The notes under the pieces were generated by a model. The model was not told the origin of the DNA, made no database searches, and saw nothing but the letters and a program-made list of their open reading frames with translations. Below are positions 36,491 to 46,000 of a stretch of 64,000 bases of DNA, in pieces. The position numbers were made by a program, and so were the translations under genes. The DNA is from Bradyrhizobium cenepequi (GTDB lineage: Bacteria > Pseudomonadota > Alphaproteobacteria > Rhizobiales > Xanthobacteraceae). Each line of letters begins with the position of its first letter. The stretch's first letter is position 1. The stretch covers positions 62,001 through 126,000 of the forward strand of contig NZ_JAGKJI010000008.1 of the NCBI RefSeq assembly GCF_020329485.1, in the 5' to 3' direction.

Positions 36491-36908
36491 GCGTCGCTCG
36501 AAGGAGGCTGCCGACAATATCGCCACTCTCAAAGAAGACTGAGATGGCGGAGGCCGCGAGAAACGCCTGCAGGGTAAGGTTCGCTGCCGCCGATCCTGAG
36601 ACCCAGTTCGATCACGAAATGATGAATTGGAATGACGTGGCCGGTAGCCTGGTTCTCAGGAGGGGCGGATTGCTCAACAGCAATACCTCATTCCTCCGCA
36701 TCGAAGGGTGTCAGAGCCAACTAAACGAATTCGCCAGCGGTTCTGATATGCGCGCAATTTTAGCTGACGGACCTCGCCGACCGCATTGATAACATTTGCG
36801 ACAAACCAGCCGCGCACTAGGGTCATGGAGCAAGAGCCGAGCCAAGTGGGCAGTGCCGTGCACGTCTTGCGGGACTCGAACATCGGCTTGTGCACCAGCG
36901 TTTGCTAC
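36491..36908. other. no gene recognised before the fixR promoter
   Basis: Short ORFs on both strands without family features; likely the decayed rest of the duplicated region. Confidence 0.4.
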
Positions 36909-37020
36909 TGTCCGAAAGCAAACACGTTTGACGACTGGAACCCGCCAAGCTGTTGCGAACACGACATTGGGCCGCAAAACGCGCGAGCGTTCCTCTGCAT
37001 CGCACTGGCCCAAATCCTGC
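36909..37020 (+). promoter_or_regulatory. fixR-nifA promoter: NifA site and -24/-12
   Basis: An exact NifA upstream site TGT-CCGAAAGCAA-ACA at 36909-36924, and a sigma54 core TGGCCCAAATCCTGC with GG at 37007-37008 and GC at 37019-37020 (ten bases between). The site lies about 85 bases before the -24 element. The transcript would start near 37032, about 30 bases before fixR. NifA therefore probably activates its own operon, as in B. japonicum. Confidence 0.8.
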
Positions 37021-37060
37021 ACCGCGTTCGCGGGCGAAGGCAAGAGAATGGAGGCGCGTT

Positions 37061-37897
37061 TTGACTCTCGATCTGAGAAACGAGGATGCGGTTGCCGGTC
37101 CACCGAAGGCGGCCGACGTGAGCTGTCCGTTTCACTCCGATAGAGCCCGCATCCAGAAGGGAGAACGGAAGACGGTGGTGCTGACCGGGGCATCGCGCGG
37201 CATCGGTCACGCCACTGGAAAGCTGTTTTCGGAAGCGGGCTGGGGCATCATCTCTTGCGCGCGCCAACCGTTCGATGCCGGGCAGTGCCGTTGGGAGTCA
37301 GGGGCCGACAACCATATCCAGGTCGACCTCAGCAACCATCGGATGCTGCCGCGCGTCATCGCCGAGGTCAAGGAGCGCCTCGCGGGCGCGCCATTGCACG
37401 CATTGATCAACAATGCCGGCATTTCGCCGAAGACGCCGAATGGCACACGACTGACGTCCTTGACGACGTCAGTCGAAACCTGGATGAGGGTGTTCCACCT
37501 CAATCTGGTGGCGCCGATCCTGCTCGCGCAAGGCCTGTTTCACGAGCTGAAAGCAGCGTCGGGATCAATTGTCAACGTGACCTCAATCGCAGGCTCGCGG
37601 GTGCACCCGTTTGCCGGCAGCGCCTATGCGACGTCGAAAGCTGCGCTCGCGTGTCTCACGCGCGAAATGGCGCACGACTATGCACAGGCCGGCATTCGCG
37701 TGAACGCGATCGCGCCCGGTGAGATCAAGACGGACATTTTGTCGCCGAACACGGAAGCGCGCCTTGTACCAAGTATCCCGCTGCGCCGGGTGGGCACGCC
37801 CGAAGAAGTCGCTAAGGTCATCTTCTTCCTATGCTCGGATGCAGCAAGTTATGTCACGGGCACCGAGGTGCCCATCAATGGTGGCCAACACCTTTGA
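37061..37897 (+). CDS. fixR: FixR, short-chain dehydrogenase/reductase family
   Basis: 278 residues from a TTG with GGAGG six bases upstream, which gives exactly the length I recall for B. japonicum FixR; the frame is open further upstream but without a ribosome site. Cofactor loop TGASRGIGHATGKLF, NNAGISPKT, Ser-Tyr-Lys set in VNVTSIAGS and YATSKAAL. First gene of the fixR-nifA operon; the reaction it catalyses is unknown and mutants in B. japonicum are reported to have little phenotype. The nifA gene follows after 216 bases. Confidence 0.93.
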   Translation: MTLDLRNEDAVAGPPKAADVSCPFHSDRARIQKGERKTVVLTGASRGIGHATGKLFSEAGWGIISCARQPFDAGQCRWESGADNHIQVDLSNHRMLPRVIAEVKERLAGAPLHALINNAGISPKTPNGTRLTSLTTSVETWMRVFHLNLVAPILLAQGLFHELKAASGSIVNVTSIAGSRVHPFAGSAYATSKAALACLTREMAHDYAQAGIRVNAIAPGEIKTDILSPNTEARLVPSIPLRRVGTPEEVAKVIFFLCSDAASYVTGTEVPINGGQHL

Positions 37898-38113
37898 TTC
37901 GCTAAACCTCAGTCGAAAATTCGCAGCTGATGCTACATCAATGGAACTCGGGCTCGGCATGAATCCGCGCGACGAGTACGGAAGAGCAGAGAACAAGCAA
38001 ATCAAAGCACTGAAAGTTTACTGTCGCGCGGCGCCGCAAGTTTATCGTCGTGCCATGAAAAGGAGTTATGTCTTGCGGTCGCCCCCTGAAATTGGGGCGA
38101 GATCGAGGATGAC

Positions 38114-39937
38114 ATGCAACACAATATCCGCAAATCCGAACAGGATGATAGGGAGGATGCTCATAACGACGGAGACATCGTGATGCTGCATATCCCTTCC
38201 GTACGCGAAAGGCCTAACTCAAACTCCGAGACGGACGACGCGGTTCCCAATGTGCCGTCGCACGAGAGCGCGATTATCGGCATCTTCGAAATATCGAAAG
38301 TACTCACCGCCCCCTGCCGGCTCGAGGTCACGCTGACCAACGCTGTCGATCTTCTGCAATCGTTTGTGCAGATGCGGCACGGTATCGTCTCTCTGTTCCA
38401 CGATGATAACGTGCCGGACATTACCGTGGGCGCCGGCTGGAGCGACGGCAGCGACGAGTGCTACCGGATGCGCCTGCCGCAGAAGGCAATCGACGAGATC
38501 GTGGCATCGGACAAGCCGCTCGTCGCCGAAAACGTAGCAGTGCATTCGGCCTTTAGTGCTGCGGAGATGGAGGTGCTCGGAGCCTCCGACGACATGCGAG
38601 TGTCGTTCATCGGCGTTCCCATTCGCATCGATGCGAATGTCGTGGGCACGCTGACGATCGACCGCGTCCTGGACAACGCGTCGAGCGCCCGGCTCGATCA
38701 CGACGTACAGCTGCTCACCATGATTGCCAACCTAATGGGGCAGACGGTGAAGCTGCATCGCTTGTTCGCGTGTGACCGCGAGCGACTGATGGCGGAGAAG
38801 GACCGGCTGCAAAAGCAATTGTCCGAGCTCAAGCAGCCTGCGCGGGAGCGCAAGAAGGTTCATGTCGAGGGGATCATTGGCGACAGCCCGGCGCTGCGCG
38901 GGCTGCTCGAGAAGGTCGCGGTGGTGGCCAAATCAAACAGTACGGTGCTGTTGCGCGGCGAGTCTGGTACCGGAAAGGAGCTGGTCGCCAAGGCCATTCA
39001 CGAGCGGTCAGCGCGCGCCAAGCGACCCTTCATAAAGCTCAATTGCGCGGCGCTCCCTGAGACGGTACTGGAATCCGAATTGTTCGGTCATGAGAAGGGT
39101 GCCTTTACCAACGCGTTCAGCTCCCGCAAGGGCCGCTTCGAGCTCGCCGACAAGGGGACGCTATTTCTGGACGAGATCGGCGAGATCTCGGCCTCGTTCC
39201 AGGCAAAGCTACTGCGCGTCCTGCAGGAGCAGGAATTCGAGCGCGTCGGCGGCAACCAGACCATTAAGGTCGATGTTCGCGTGATTGCCGCCACGAATAA
39301 GAACCTGGAAGAGGCGGTGGCAAGGAACGAGTTCCGCGCCGACCTCTATTATCGCATCAGCGTGGTTCCATTGCTGCTGCCGCCGTTGCGCGAAAGGCGC
39401 AGTGATATTCCGCTCCTCGCGACCGAGTTTCTCAGAAATTTCAACAGCGAGAACGGCCGTACGCTCACCTTCGATACGAGTGCGATTGATGTACTGAAGA
39501 ACTGCGGCTTTCCCGGAAATGTCCGCGAGCTCGAGAATTGCGTGCAGCGGACCGCGACCATGGCACCGGGACCGTCGATCGTGAGAGACGACTTTGCCTG
39601 CTGCCACGGCCAGTGCCTTTCCGCGATGCTGTGGAAAAGCGGATCGGACGAGATGGCGCTGCAGTCGGGGCCGATCGTACCAATGCCCGTCAAGCCGGCC
39701 ACGTCGCCGGCTGACGCCGGTACGTCGGTCCCGCCTTGCGGCGGCGAGCTGGCTCCGCTAGCGCCAGCCGGCGCAGCCCTCGTAGGTGGTGCGAAGATGA
39801 CAGATCGCGAGCGTCTCATCGCGGCCATGGAACGGTCCGGCTGGGTGCAGGCGAAGGCGGCGCGCGTGCTTGGACTGACACCGCGCCAGATTGGCTACGC
39901 CCTGAGGAAATACGGCATCGAGATCAAGCATTTCTGA
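38114..39937 (+). CDS. nifA: NifA, sigma54-dependent nitrogen fixation activator with GAFTNA variant
   Basis: 607 residues. N-terminal GAF domain (about 50-210), then the AAA+ domain with Walker A GESGTGKE, Walker B LFLDEIGE and the arginine stretch ELYYRISV-like region (ADLYYRISVVPLL), and a C-terminal Fis-type helix (AAMERSGWVQAKAARVLGLT). All four oxygen-sensing cysteines of rhizobial NifA are present: C-x11-C (NCGFPGNVRELENC) and C-x4-C (CCHGQC). The odd point is the sigma54-contact loop: the family GAFTGA reads GAFTNA here (residues 329-334, Gly to Asn at 333). ATG 38114 follows GAGG; ATG 38183 (MLHIPS) also has GGAG and fits other NifA starts. Confidence 0.95.
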   Translation: MQHNIRKSEQDDREDAHNDGDIVMLHIPSVRERPNSNSETDDAVPNVPSHESAIIGIFEISKVLTAPCRLEVTLTNAVDLLQSFVQMRHGIVSLFHDDNVPDITVGAGWSDGSDECYRMRLPQKAIDEIVASDKPLVAENVAVHSAFSAAEMEVLGASDDMRVSFIGVPIRIDANVVGTLTIDRVLDNASSARLDHDVQLLTMIANLMGQTVKLHRLFACDRERLMAEKDRLQKQLSELKQPARERKKVHVEGIIGDSPALRGLLEKVAVVAKSNSTVLLRGESGTGKELVAKAIHERSARAKRPFIKLNCAALPETVLESELFGHEKGAFTNAFSSRKGRFELADKGTLFLDEIGEISASFQAKLLRVLQEQEFERVGGNQTIKVDVRVIAATNKNLEEAVARNEFRADLYYRISVVPLLLPPLRERRSDIPLLATEFLRNFNSENGRTLTFDTSAIDVLKNCGFPGNVRELENCVQRTATMAPGPSIVRDDFACCHGQCLSAMLWKSGSDEMALQSGPIVPMPVKPATSPADAGTSVPPCGGELAPLAPAGAALVGGAKMTDRERLIAAMERSGWVQAKAARVLGLTPRQIGYALRKYGIEIKHF

Positions 39938-40536
39938 AAGGACTGTCGGACTTGCGGCGTGTCGGGGCCGTGACCATCGGCGTTGGGACGAATAGCTGGA
40001 GAAATAAAGACTTGGTGGTTTGGCGCGACCTTAGACCCGATCACGACCCCCGCGTCGGCGCAGAGTCTGCCATCATCGAAATCAGCCCGCCCGACCACGG
40101 GCGGTCGGCATGCCCACTAAGGTGGTGCGAACGCGGCGCTGTCATCGCGATTCCGTTGGCGATGTCGCTATCGACCATCAGCTCACGCCCGGATACAGTC
40201 AGGGAGGCCATCGCTTGCCGTTCGACCGCGTTCAATTCTGGACCCACGCCCGGCGTCATATCCAGCGACCGCTGCGCGATGCGGGCCTGCGCGCGAAGGG
40301 AACGCCGGGTGCCTCGCGATCGCAGGCGCCACAAGCTTATTGCGGCGGCGCCGTTGCTCCTGACGATGCGAAGCATCGTCCAGTGCAAATCGGCTCAGGA
40401 CCTACGCTCCCTCGGGAGCGTAGCGGCCGCTGCGGAGACTCGGGATCGCGTATGGATCGACTCGAGCAAAGCGCATCCCGTTTTTGGACCGCCCTCTTTG
40501 ATCCAGATCAACGACAAATCACGCCGCGAATCGAGC
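39938..40536. other. nifA-fixA spacer with a hairpin
   Basis: No gene. A perfect inverted repeat CTACGCTCC (40402-40410) / GGAGCGTAG (40415-40423) with a four-base loop could stop or process the nifA transcript; no T-run follows. The segment from about 40470 has a copy at about 6280. Confidence 0.5.
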
Positions 40537-40662
40537 TGTCGTAGTCACGACGAATGTCGCAATTCCGTCGTCGGCGAACGTCAGGCACAATGGCATGACG
40601 CTTCCCAAAAGCCATTGTATTGCTGCCTGATTTTGAAATTCGCGCAATGGTACGACACTTGC
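40537..40662 (+). promoter_or_regulatory. fixA promoter: NifA-like site and -24/-12
   Basis: TGT-CGTAGTCACG-ACG at 40537-40552 is one base off the NifA consensus TGT-N10-ACA. The core TGGTACGACACTTGC has GG at 40649-40650 and GC at 40661-40662, ten bases apart, a strong -24/-12 match. Distance site to core is about 97 bases. The same TGT-N10-ACG form is kept in the copy at 6346. Confidence 0.8.
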
Positions 40663-40701
40663 TGTTCTCTTCGCCAGCCGTTGCAACGTCTGGAGAAGCA
40701 C

Positions 40702-41544
40702 ATGCACAACGTCGTCTGCGTCAAGCAGGTTCCCGACTCCGCGCAGATCCGCGTGCACCCCGTGACCAACACGATCATGCGTCAGGGCGTGCCGACCATC
40801 ATCAATCCATACGACCTCTTCGCGCTCGAGGCCGCGCTGGAGCTGCGCGATAAGTTCGGCGGCGAGATCACCGTCCTTACAATGGGGCCGCCGTCAGCCG
40901 AGGACTCATTGCGCAAAACGTTGACCTTTGGCGCCGATCGCGCCGTACTGCTCACCGACCGCTGCTTCGCGGGCGCCGATACGCTGGCAACGACTTACGC
41001 GCTGGCGACCGCCATTCGCAAAATCGGCAAGGAATATGGCCCGCCGGACCTCATCTTCACCGGTAAGCAGACCATCGACGGCGACACCGCGCAGGTTGGG
41101 CCCGGCGTCGCGAAGCGGCTCGGTGTGCTGCAGCTTACCTACGTCGCCAAGATCAGGGCCCTGGATCTCACCGCACGCACAATTGAAACGGAACGGCGCT
41201 CCGAAGGTGGCGTCCAGGTGCTCCGCACCAGGCTGCCGTGTCTCGTCACCATGCTGGAGGCAACCAACCAGATTCGCCGCGGCGCCATGGCGGATGCATT
41301 GCGTGCCGCCCGGGCGCCGATCGGGAAATGGAGCGCGCAGGACGCCGGCGTCGAGGACATCTCCAAATGCGGTCTCAAGGGCTCGCCGACCGTCGTCAAG
41401 CGAGTTTTTGCGCCCTCTGCGCGCGCCGAGAAGGCGGTGCTGGTGGAGGCCGCCGAACAGCCGGCGCAAGCGTTGATCGATGCCATCTTCAAGCACCAGC
41501 CCAAGCTTGAAACCGACCTTGCGGCCCTAGCCCGCGAGGCCTGA
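40702..41544 (+). CDS. fixA: FixA, electron transfer flavoprotein beta subunit
   Basis: 280 residues, normal length. FixAB with FixC and FixX bifurcate electrons to provide reduced ferredoxin or flavodoxin for nitrogenase. Conserved: VVCVKQVPDSAQIRVHPVTN, INPYDLFALEAALELRDKFG, LTMGPPSAEDSLRKTLTFGA, FTGKQTIDGDTAQVGPGVAK and GRRGAMADALRAARAPIGKW-like IRRGAMADALRAARAPI. ATG 40702 follows GGAG. FixA sits after nifA as in B. japonicum, but there fixBCX lie elsewhere, while here broken fixB and fixX and an intact fixC follow. Confidence 0.94.
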   Translation: MHNVVCVKQVPDSAQIRVHPVTNTIMRQGVPTIINPYDLFALEAALELRDKFGGEITVLTMGPPSAEDSLRKTLTFGADRAVLLTDRCFAGADTLATTYALATAIRKIGKEYGPPDLIFTGKQTIDGDTAQVGPGVAKRLGVLQLTYVAKIRALDLTARTIETERRSEGGVQVLRTRLPCLVTMLEATNQIRRGAMADALRAARAPIGKWSAQDAGVEDISKCGLKGSPTVVKRVFAPSARAEKAVLVEAAEQPAQALIDAIFKHQPKLETDLAALAREA

Positions 41545-41561
41545 TCTGAAGAGCCTTGGTG

Positions 41562-42044
41562 ATGAGCGACGTGATACGAGCCTCCGCGTTGCCTGCGGAA
41601 GGGCGCGCCGCCAAGAAGGCGCTGCCGGGCATTTCAACGCTGACAAGCATGTCAGGGTCTTCATCGAACTGGAGCGGCGGCAAAGCGGTGGCAGGTGCAT
41701 CCGGTCTCCTGTGGCTGATGGACGCGGGCCGCAAGTTCGCCGAGAAGCTGAAGGTTGATCTCGCGGCGGTCGTGATCGGTCCGGAGGGCGAGGCGACGTG
41801 CAGCGCCACGGTCGAATTCTTCTACGGTGCCGACCTTGTCTATTTCGTCGCCGACAACATGCTCGCAGATTACCGCAACGAGTCCTACACCATGGCGTTC
41901 ACCGATCTTGTCAACACCCACAAGCCGGAGATCCTGCTGTTGGGAGCCACGATCTTGAGCCGTGATCTCGCCGCCTCCGCCGGTCGCCGCATTCACGCGA
42001 CCGCGTCGCAAGCTAGGATACGTTTCGAGAACATGCGCCACTGA
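41562..42044 (+). pseudogene. fixB, frameshifted and truncated
   Basis: Starts [17 protein letters not shown] in one frame, continues [18 protein letters not shown] in another (about 41630-41690), and returns to the first with [20 protein letters not shown] and [20 protein letters not shown]. The frame stays open through two compensating indels, so residues about 25-50 are scrambled. It ends after about 155 residues where FixB has about 360, so the FAD-binding C-terminal domain is missing. No working alpha subunit of the electron transfer flavoprotein can be made from it. It lies directly between fixA and fixC. Confidence 0.8.
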
Positions 42045-42060
42045 ACAAAGGAAAGGCCTC

Positions 42061-43359
42061 ATGATCGAAGAGAGGTTCGATGCCATCGTGGTTGGCGCGG
42101 GAATGGCCGGCAACGCGGCGGCGCTGACGATGGCCAAGCGTGGCATGAAGGTGCTGCAGCTCGAGCGCGGCGAATGTTCCGGATCAAAGAACGTGCAGGG
42201 TGCAATCCTCGATGCGGACATCGTGGAACAGCTGATCCCCGATTTCCGCAAGGACGCGCCGCTCGAGCGCCGCCTTGTCGAGCAGCGCTTTTGGATAATG
42301 GATAGCCGCTCCCATATCGGGCTGCGCTACCGTTTCAACGACTGCAACGACGAGCGACCGAACCGGTATATCGTCATCCGCGCCCAATTCGACAAATGGT
42401 TCTCCCGGAAGGTGAGGGAGGCCGGCGCCACCGTCTTGTGCCAGACTGCCGTTACGAAGCTGGCGCAGAACCGCCGTGGCCGCGTCATTGGTGTGCGTAC
42501 TGACCGCCAGGAAGGCATAATCCACGCCGATGTAGTGGTGATCGCCGAGGGCGTCAATGGCTTGCTCGGGACGTGTGCGGGCTTGCGCGAGCGGCCGACG
42601 CCCGACCAGGTTGCGTTGGAGATCAAGGAAATGCACCTTTTGCCGCGCGAGACGATCGAAGCCCGTTTCAAACTCAAGCGCGACGAAGGGGTCGTGATCG
42701 AGGCCGCCGGCACCATCTCGCGCGGCATGACCGGGATGGGTTTCATCTATGCGAACAGGGAGTGCATCTCACTCGGTATCGGCTGCCTCGTCTCCGATCT
42801 CCAGCGAACGGGCGAAACGCCTTACGGGCTACTCGACCGCTTCAAGCGTCATCCATCGGTGGTGCCGCTAATCAAGGGCTCAGAGCTCAAGGAATATTCC
42901 GCGCACCTCATCCCGAAATGCGACTACAACACCATACCCGAGCTCTACGGCAAGGGCTGGGTGGTGGTCGGGGATGCCGCCGAACTCAACAATACCAGCT
43001 ATCGCGGGCGTCTGAACGTTGCGATGATCTCTGGGAGAATTGCCGCGGAAGCGATCTTCTCTGTCAAGTCGCGCGGCGGTCGTAGCACGTCGAAGAGTTT
43101 TTCACTGTACAAGAAGATGATGAGTGAGTCCTGCGAGGATCCGAAAAAGAAGGATATGCCGGCGCTGATGCATACCCAGCCGGACAACTTTCTCCTCACC
43201 TATCCGCAGCTCGTCTCGAAGGCGATCCTGAACTTCGCTCGCATCGGCGGCAGGCCAGAGGCGGAGGAGGAGAAGTCGGACGCAAAATCATTTGGCGATG
43301 TGTGGTCATGGACCGGACTCTTCGGCGATGGCTTTCGCTTCCCGCGCGCCTGGCGCTGA
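42061..43359 (+). CDS. fixC: FixC, flavoprotein quinone oxidoreductase
   Basis: 432 residues, normal for FixC, homologous to the ETF:quinone oxidoreductase. FAD loop [46 protein letters not shown] and [13 protein letters not shown]. The usual conserved HREGSNLAMTSG reads [12 protein letters not shown] here, so part of the FAD region has diverged. ATG 42061 follows AAAGGAAAGG. The frame is complete, but its partners fixB and fixX next to it are broken, so it may be inactive or serve a second fix set elsewhere. Confidence 0.88.
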   Translation: MIEERFDAIVVGAGMAGNAAALTMAKRGMKVLQLERGECSGSKNVQGAILDADIVEQLIPDFRKDAPLERRLVEQRFWIMDSRSHIGLRYRFNDCNDERPNRYIVIRAQFDKWFSRKVREAGATVLCQTAVTKLAQNRRGRVIGVRTDRQEGIIHADVVVIAEGVNGLLGTCAGLRERPTPDQVALEIKEMHLLPRETIEARFKLKRDEGVVIEAAGTISRGMTGMGFIYANRECISLGIGCLVSDLQRTGETPYGLLDRFKRHPSVVPLIKGSELKEYSAHLIPKCDYNTIPELYGKGWVVVGDAAELNNTSYRGRLNVAMISGRIAAEAIFSVKSRGGRSTSKSFSLYKKMMSESCEDPKKKDMPALMHTQPDNFLLTYPQLVSKAILNFARIGGRPEAEEEKSDAKSFGDVWSWTGLFGDGFRFPRAWR

Positions 43360-43416
43360 ATCAACAGTAACTCAAGCAGAAAACATAGACGCCAAAATAC
43401 GAACTTGGAGCATTCG

Positions 43417-43530
43417 GTGCGCGTCAAGGACGATCTGTTCTATAGCCGTTATTTGGCCGACGCCGGACCTGCCTATATCAAGGGGGGCCTCACGAGCGAG
43501 CCCGTCACTGCAATTAGTCGCTCCTGCTGA
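43417..43530 (+). pseudogene. fixX, truncated before the iron-sulfur sites
   Basis: GTG with GGAG six bases upstream, then RVKDDLFYSRYLADAGPAYI and a stop after 37 residues. This is the FixX N-terminus (LFYxRYLxDAG); the C-terminal ferredoxin-like cysteines are absent. Another frame shortly after keeps at most short hints. It matches the remnant at 7048, which retains more length but fewer cysteines. Confidence 0.7.
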
Positions 43531-43729
43531 AAGCTGCGTCGCGATCGACCTGACAATGCCGGCAGCGCTACGCATGCTTGTGGCGGAGCAGAGGATCTAC
43601 ATGGCGCCGACGCCCGTCCCGTGGATCATCCCAAGGTGGCCGAAGCGGCAGTTACCTCGTGCAGCATGGAGCGCCTGATGCGCATTTGTCGTTCTCGCCT
43701 GAACGGGATGCGAAGAAGAGCGAACCGCG

Positions 43730-44053
43730 ATGAATATGTTTGCCATTTCAGCTGCCATCACAACCACTGTGCGCGGCATCGTTGGCTTGGCTACGGTTGG
43801 CCTCGCCATTTATTCGTTCTTCAATAAGAAGGCGAGGCTGAGACATTTGGCCGAGTTGAGAAAGACGCTCTATCTTCTTAAGCTCTCTGATCCTGAATAC
43901 GGCGCGGTTAGGGCACTTTACATCTCGATGGATGCAGAGCGATGGAGTTTTCCTTATTTCGATGCTGGATTAAGCAACTATAGCGGGAGCGCTAATCACA
44001 GCGGCTGTGACCACGTTGGCGATCATTCTGGTGGAGGCGGAAATCACCACTGA
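43730..44053 (+). CDS. small membrane-anchored protein with His/Gly-rich tail, unknown
   Basis: 107 residues. An N-terminal hydrophobic segment (AISAAITTTVRGIVGLATVG then LAIYSFF) is followed by a basic helical part (NKKARLRHLAELRKTLYLLK) and a C-terminal tail HSGCDHVGDHSGGGGNHH that could bind metal. No family recognised. ATG 43730 or 43736 are both possible; neither has a strong ribosome site. Just after the fix remnants on the same strand. Confidence 0.55.
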   Translation: MNMFAISAAITTTVRGIVGLATVGLAIYSFFNKKARLRHLAELRKTLYLLKLSDPEYGAVRALYISMDAERWSFPYFDAGLSNYSGSANHSGCDHVGDHSGGGGNHH

Positions 44054-44221
44054 TCATGTGTAAGAACCGGACCGAGCACAGATATTGAATCTCGTTGTCG
44101 AGGCGCACCTTCCATTAATGGAACGGTCCGGCCTTGCTCCCGCCCTGCCAGCAACGAATGCTGGCAGGGGCACCGAAGACAAGGCTCGATGCTTCGCCCG
44201 GTCAGCGGTTGGGACCGCTGG

Positions 44222-45577
44222 CTAGTACGGTGTGGCTTGCACGCTTAAAACGCTGTTGGGCCGCTCAGGCCGCGACGGCTTCGCAACTCTCGACGGCTTG
44301 GCGGTCCCGGGATAGACGGTGAGTGCCGCGATGATGCCGAGCAAGGCTGCGAACATCAGCCAAAGGCCCGGTGAAGCCTTGTCATCGGTCCGGTCGATTA
44401 GCCAAGTCGAGGCGAGTGGCGTAAAGGTGCCAAACAAGGCGGCCGCGAGTGCGAAGGCCAGGGAGAAGCAGGTTGTGCGCACATGCTTCGGCACGATTTC
44501 GACAAGAGCGGCCAGCATAGTGCCGCTATAGATGCCGAAGTAGAACGAGAACATCATAGCAACCACCAGCATCTTGCCGAAAGTGGGGGCGCTTACCAGC
44601 CAGTGCAATGCCGGATAGGCGGTCACTAACGCAAGGCCGGCCATGGCCAGCAGAACCGGCTTGCGGCCGATTCGGTCAGAGACGGCGCCGCCAATTGGAT
44701 TCCAGATGAAGTTGGTCACCGCGACCAAGAGCGTCACCAAGAGCGCGTCCTGGGAGGACAGCTTCAACACATTCTTCCCGAATGTGGGCGTGTAAACGGT
44801 GACGAAATAGAAGGTCGTTGTGGTCAGGGTCGCAATCATCATGCCGAGGATGACGATACGCCAGTTGGCGAGTGCCGAGGCAAAGACCTCGCGGGCCGTG
44901 GGATGCTTCTTCATGGCCAGAAATTCCGGCGTTTCCTCCAGCGTCCGGCGCAGCAAGAAGATAAGCGGAATGATTAGGCAGCCGAGAAAGAACGGGATGC
45001 GCCAGCCCCAGGCGGCTACCGTTTCGACCGGCATCGATTCGTTCAGCACGTAACCGACGATCGCCGCGACAAAGATCGCGACCTGCTGGCTGGATGACTG
45101 GAACGAGGTGTAGAATCCGCGCTTGCCCGGGGTTGCGATCTCCGACAGGTAGACCGAAACGCCGCCGACTTCGACGCCGGCGGAAAAGCCCTGCAGCAAC
45201 CTTCCGAGCAGCACGATGATGGGGGCAGCAATGCCGATTGTCGCGTAACTGGGACAGAAGGCGATGATCACGGTGCCTATCGCCATGATTGAGAGCGTAA
45301 CGATCAGGCCTTGCCGACGGCCGATTTCGTCGATATAGGCTCCGAGCACGATGGCGCCGACCGGACGCATCAAGGCGCCCAGCCAGAACACGCCGAAGGT
45401 GTTGAGCAGCGAAGCAGTTTCGCTCTCGGACGGGAAGAACGCCTTCCCAATGGCGCTGGCGTAAAAGCCGAATAGAAAAAAGTCAAACTGCTCGAGGAAG
45501 TTGCCGCTAGTCGCACGCAAAATCGCGCCGATGCGCGATTTGACCGTTGGTGCGCGCGGGATGAATGTTTGTGACAC
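44222..45577 (-). CDS. MFS transporter, metabolite:H+ symporter (citrate/tricarballylate type)
   Basis: 451 residues, about 12 membrane helices. N-terminal signature [20 protein letters not shown], then the MFS loop motif [13 protein letters not shown] and [20 protein letters not shown], typical of the MHS family that includes citrate, alpha-ketoglutarate and shikimate carriers. Second-half loop [15 protein letters not shown] choose GTG 45577 (GGGAG ten bases upstream); the longer frame to 45625 is less likely. An organic acid substrate is likely but cannot be fixed from sequence. Confidence 0.9.
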   Translation of the reverse strand: MSQTFIPRAPTVKSRIGAILRATSGNFLEQFDFFLFGFYASAIGKAFFPSESETASLLNTFGVFWLGALMRPVGAIVLGAYIDEIGRRQGLIVTLSIMAIGTVIIAFCPSYATIGIAAPIIVLLGRLLQGFSAGVEVGGVSVYLSEIATPGKRGFYTSFQSSSQQVAIFVAAIVGYVLNESMPVETVAAWGWRIPFFLGCLIIPLIFLLRRTLEETPEFLAMKKHPTAREVFASALANWRIVILGMMIATLTTTTFYFVTVYTPTFGKNVLKLSSQDALLVTLLVAVTNFIWNPIGGAVSDRIGRKPVLLAMAGLALVTAYPALHWLVSAPTFGKMLVVAMMFSFYFGIYSGTMLAALVEIVPKHVRTTCFSLAFALAAALFGTFTPLASTWLIDRTDDKASPGLWLMFAALLGIIAALTVYPGTAKPSRVAKPSRPERPNSVLSVQATPY

Positions 45578-46000
45578 TGTGAGTTTTCTCCCTGTCTGAA
45601 ATGGCCGGTTGCGGAAAAACCTCACGCCAGCCCAACTGCAATTTTAGGCCGGGAATCTGCCATCATAGACGCTACCGACCAACCCGAAAGCGCCTGATCT
45701 TTTCGGCAGATTTTCGGCGACTGCCGCACCGTTGCACAGATTTTCAGGATTTGTTGTTCAGCCAGGAGCCAATCGCGGATTAAACGGAATTTTGGCCGAT
45801 CTTCGGCGACAACACCCATCTGCCGCCAGCGCAATCTTCAAGGCCGCTACACCGGTATGGAAGGAGAACGACCGACAGTCGAAACACAAAATACGCGGTA
45901 CCTTCGGCGTCACGAACAACCGCCGCCTATCGAAATCGCGACGGTCATCAAAGTGTGCAGCCCACCAGTTTTTCCGGTACTTCGGGTGCCGTTACCACTG
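45578..46000. other. spacer with possible element end
   Basis: No gene seen. GAATCTGCCATCATAGA near 45654 resembles GAGTCTGCCATCATCGA near 40064, perhaps two copies of a small repeat end. Confidence 0.3.

Noticed and set aside
35313..37060. nodZ fucosyltransferase expected between nolO and fixR
   Set aside because: No fucosyltransferase motif found in any frame; only nodD, nod box and sulfotransferase remnants are present.
40402..40423. Rho-independent terminator after nifA
   Set aside because: The stem is perfect but about 465 bases after nifA and without a T-run, so I list it only as a hairpin.
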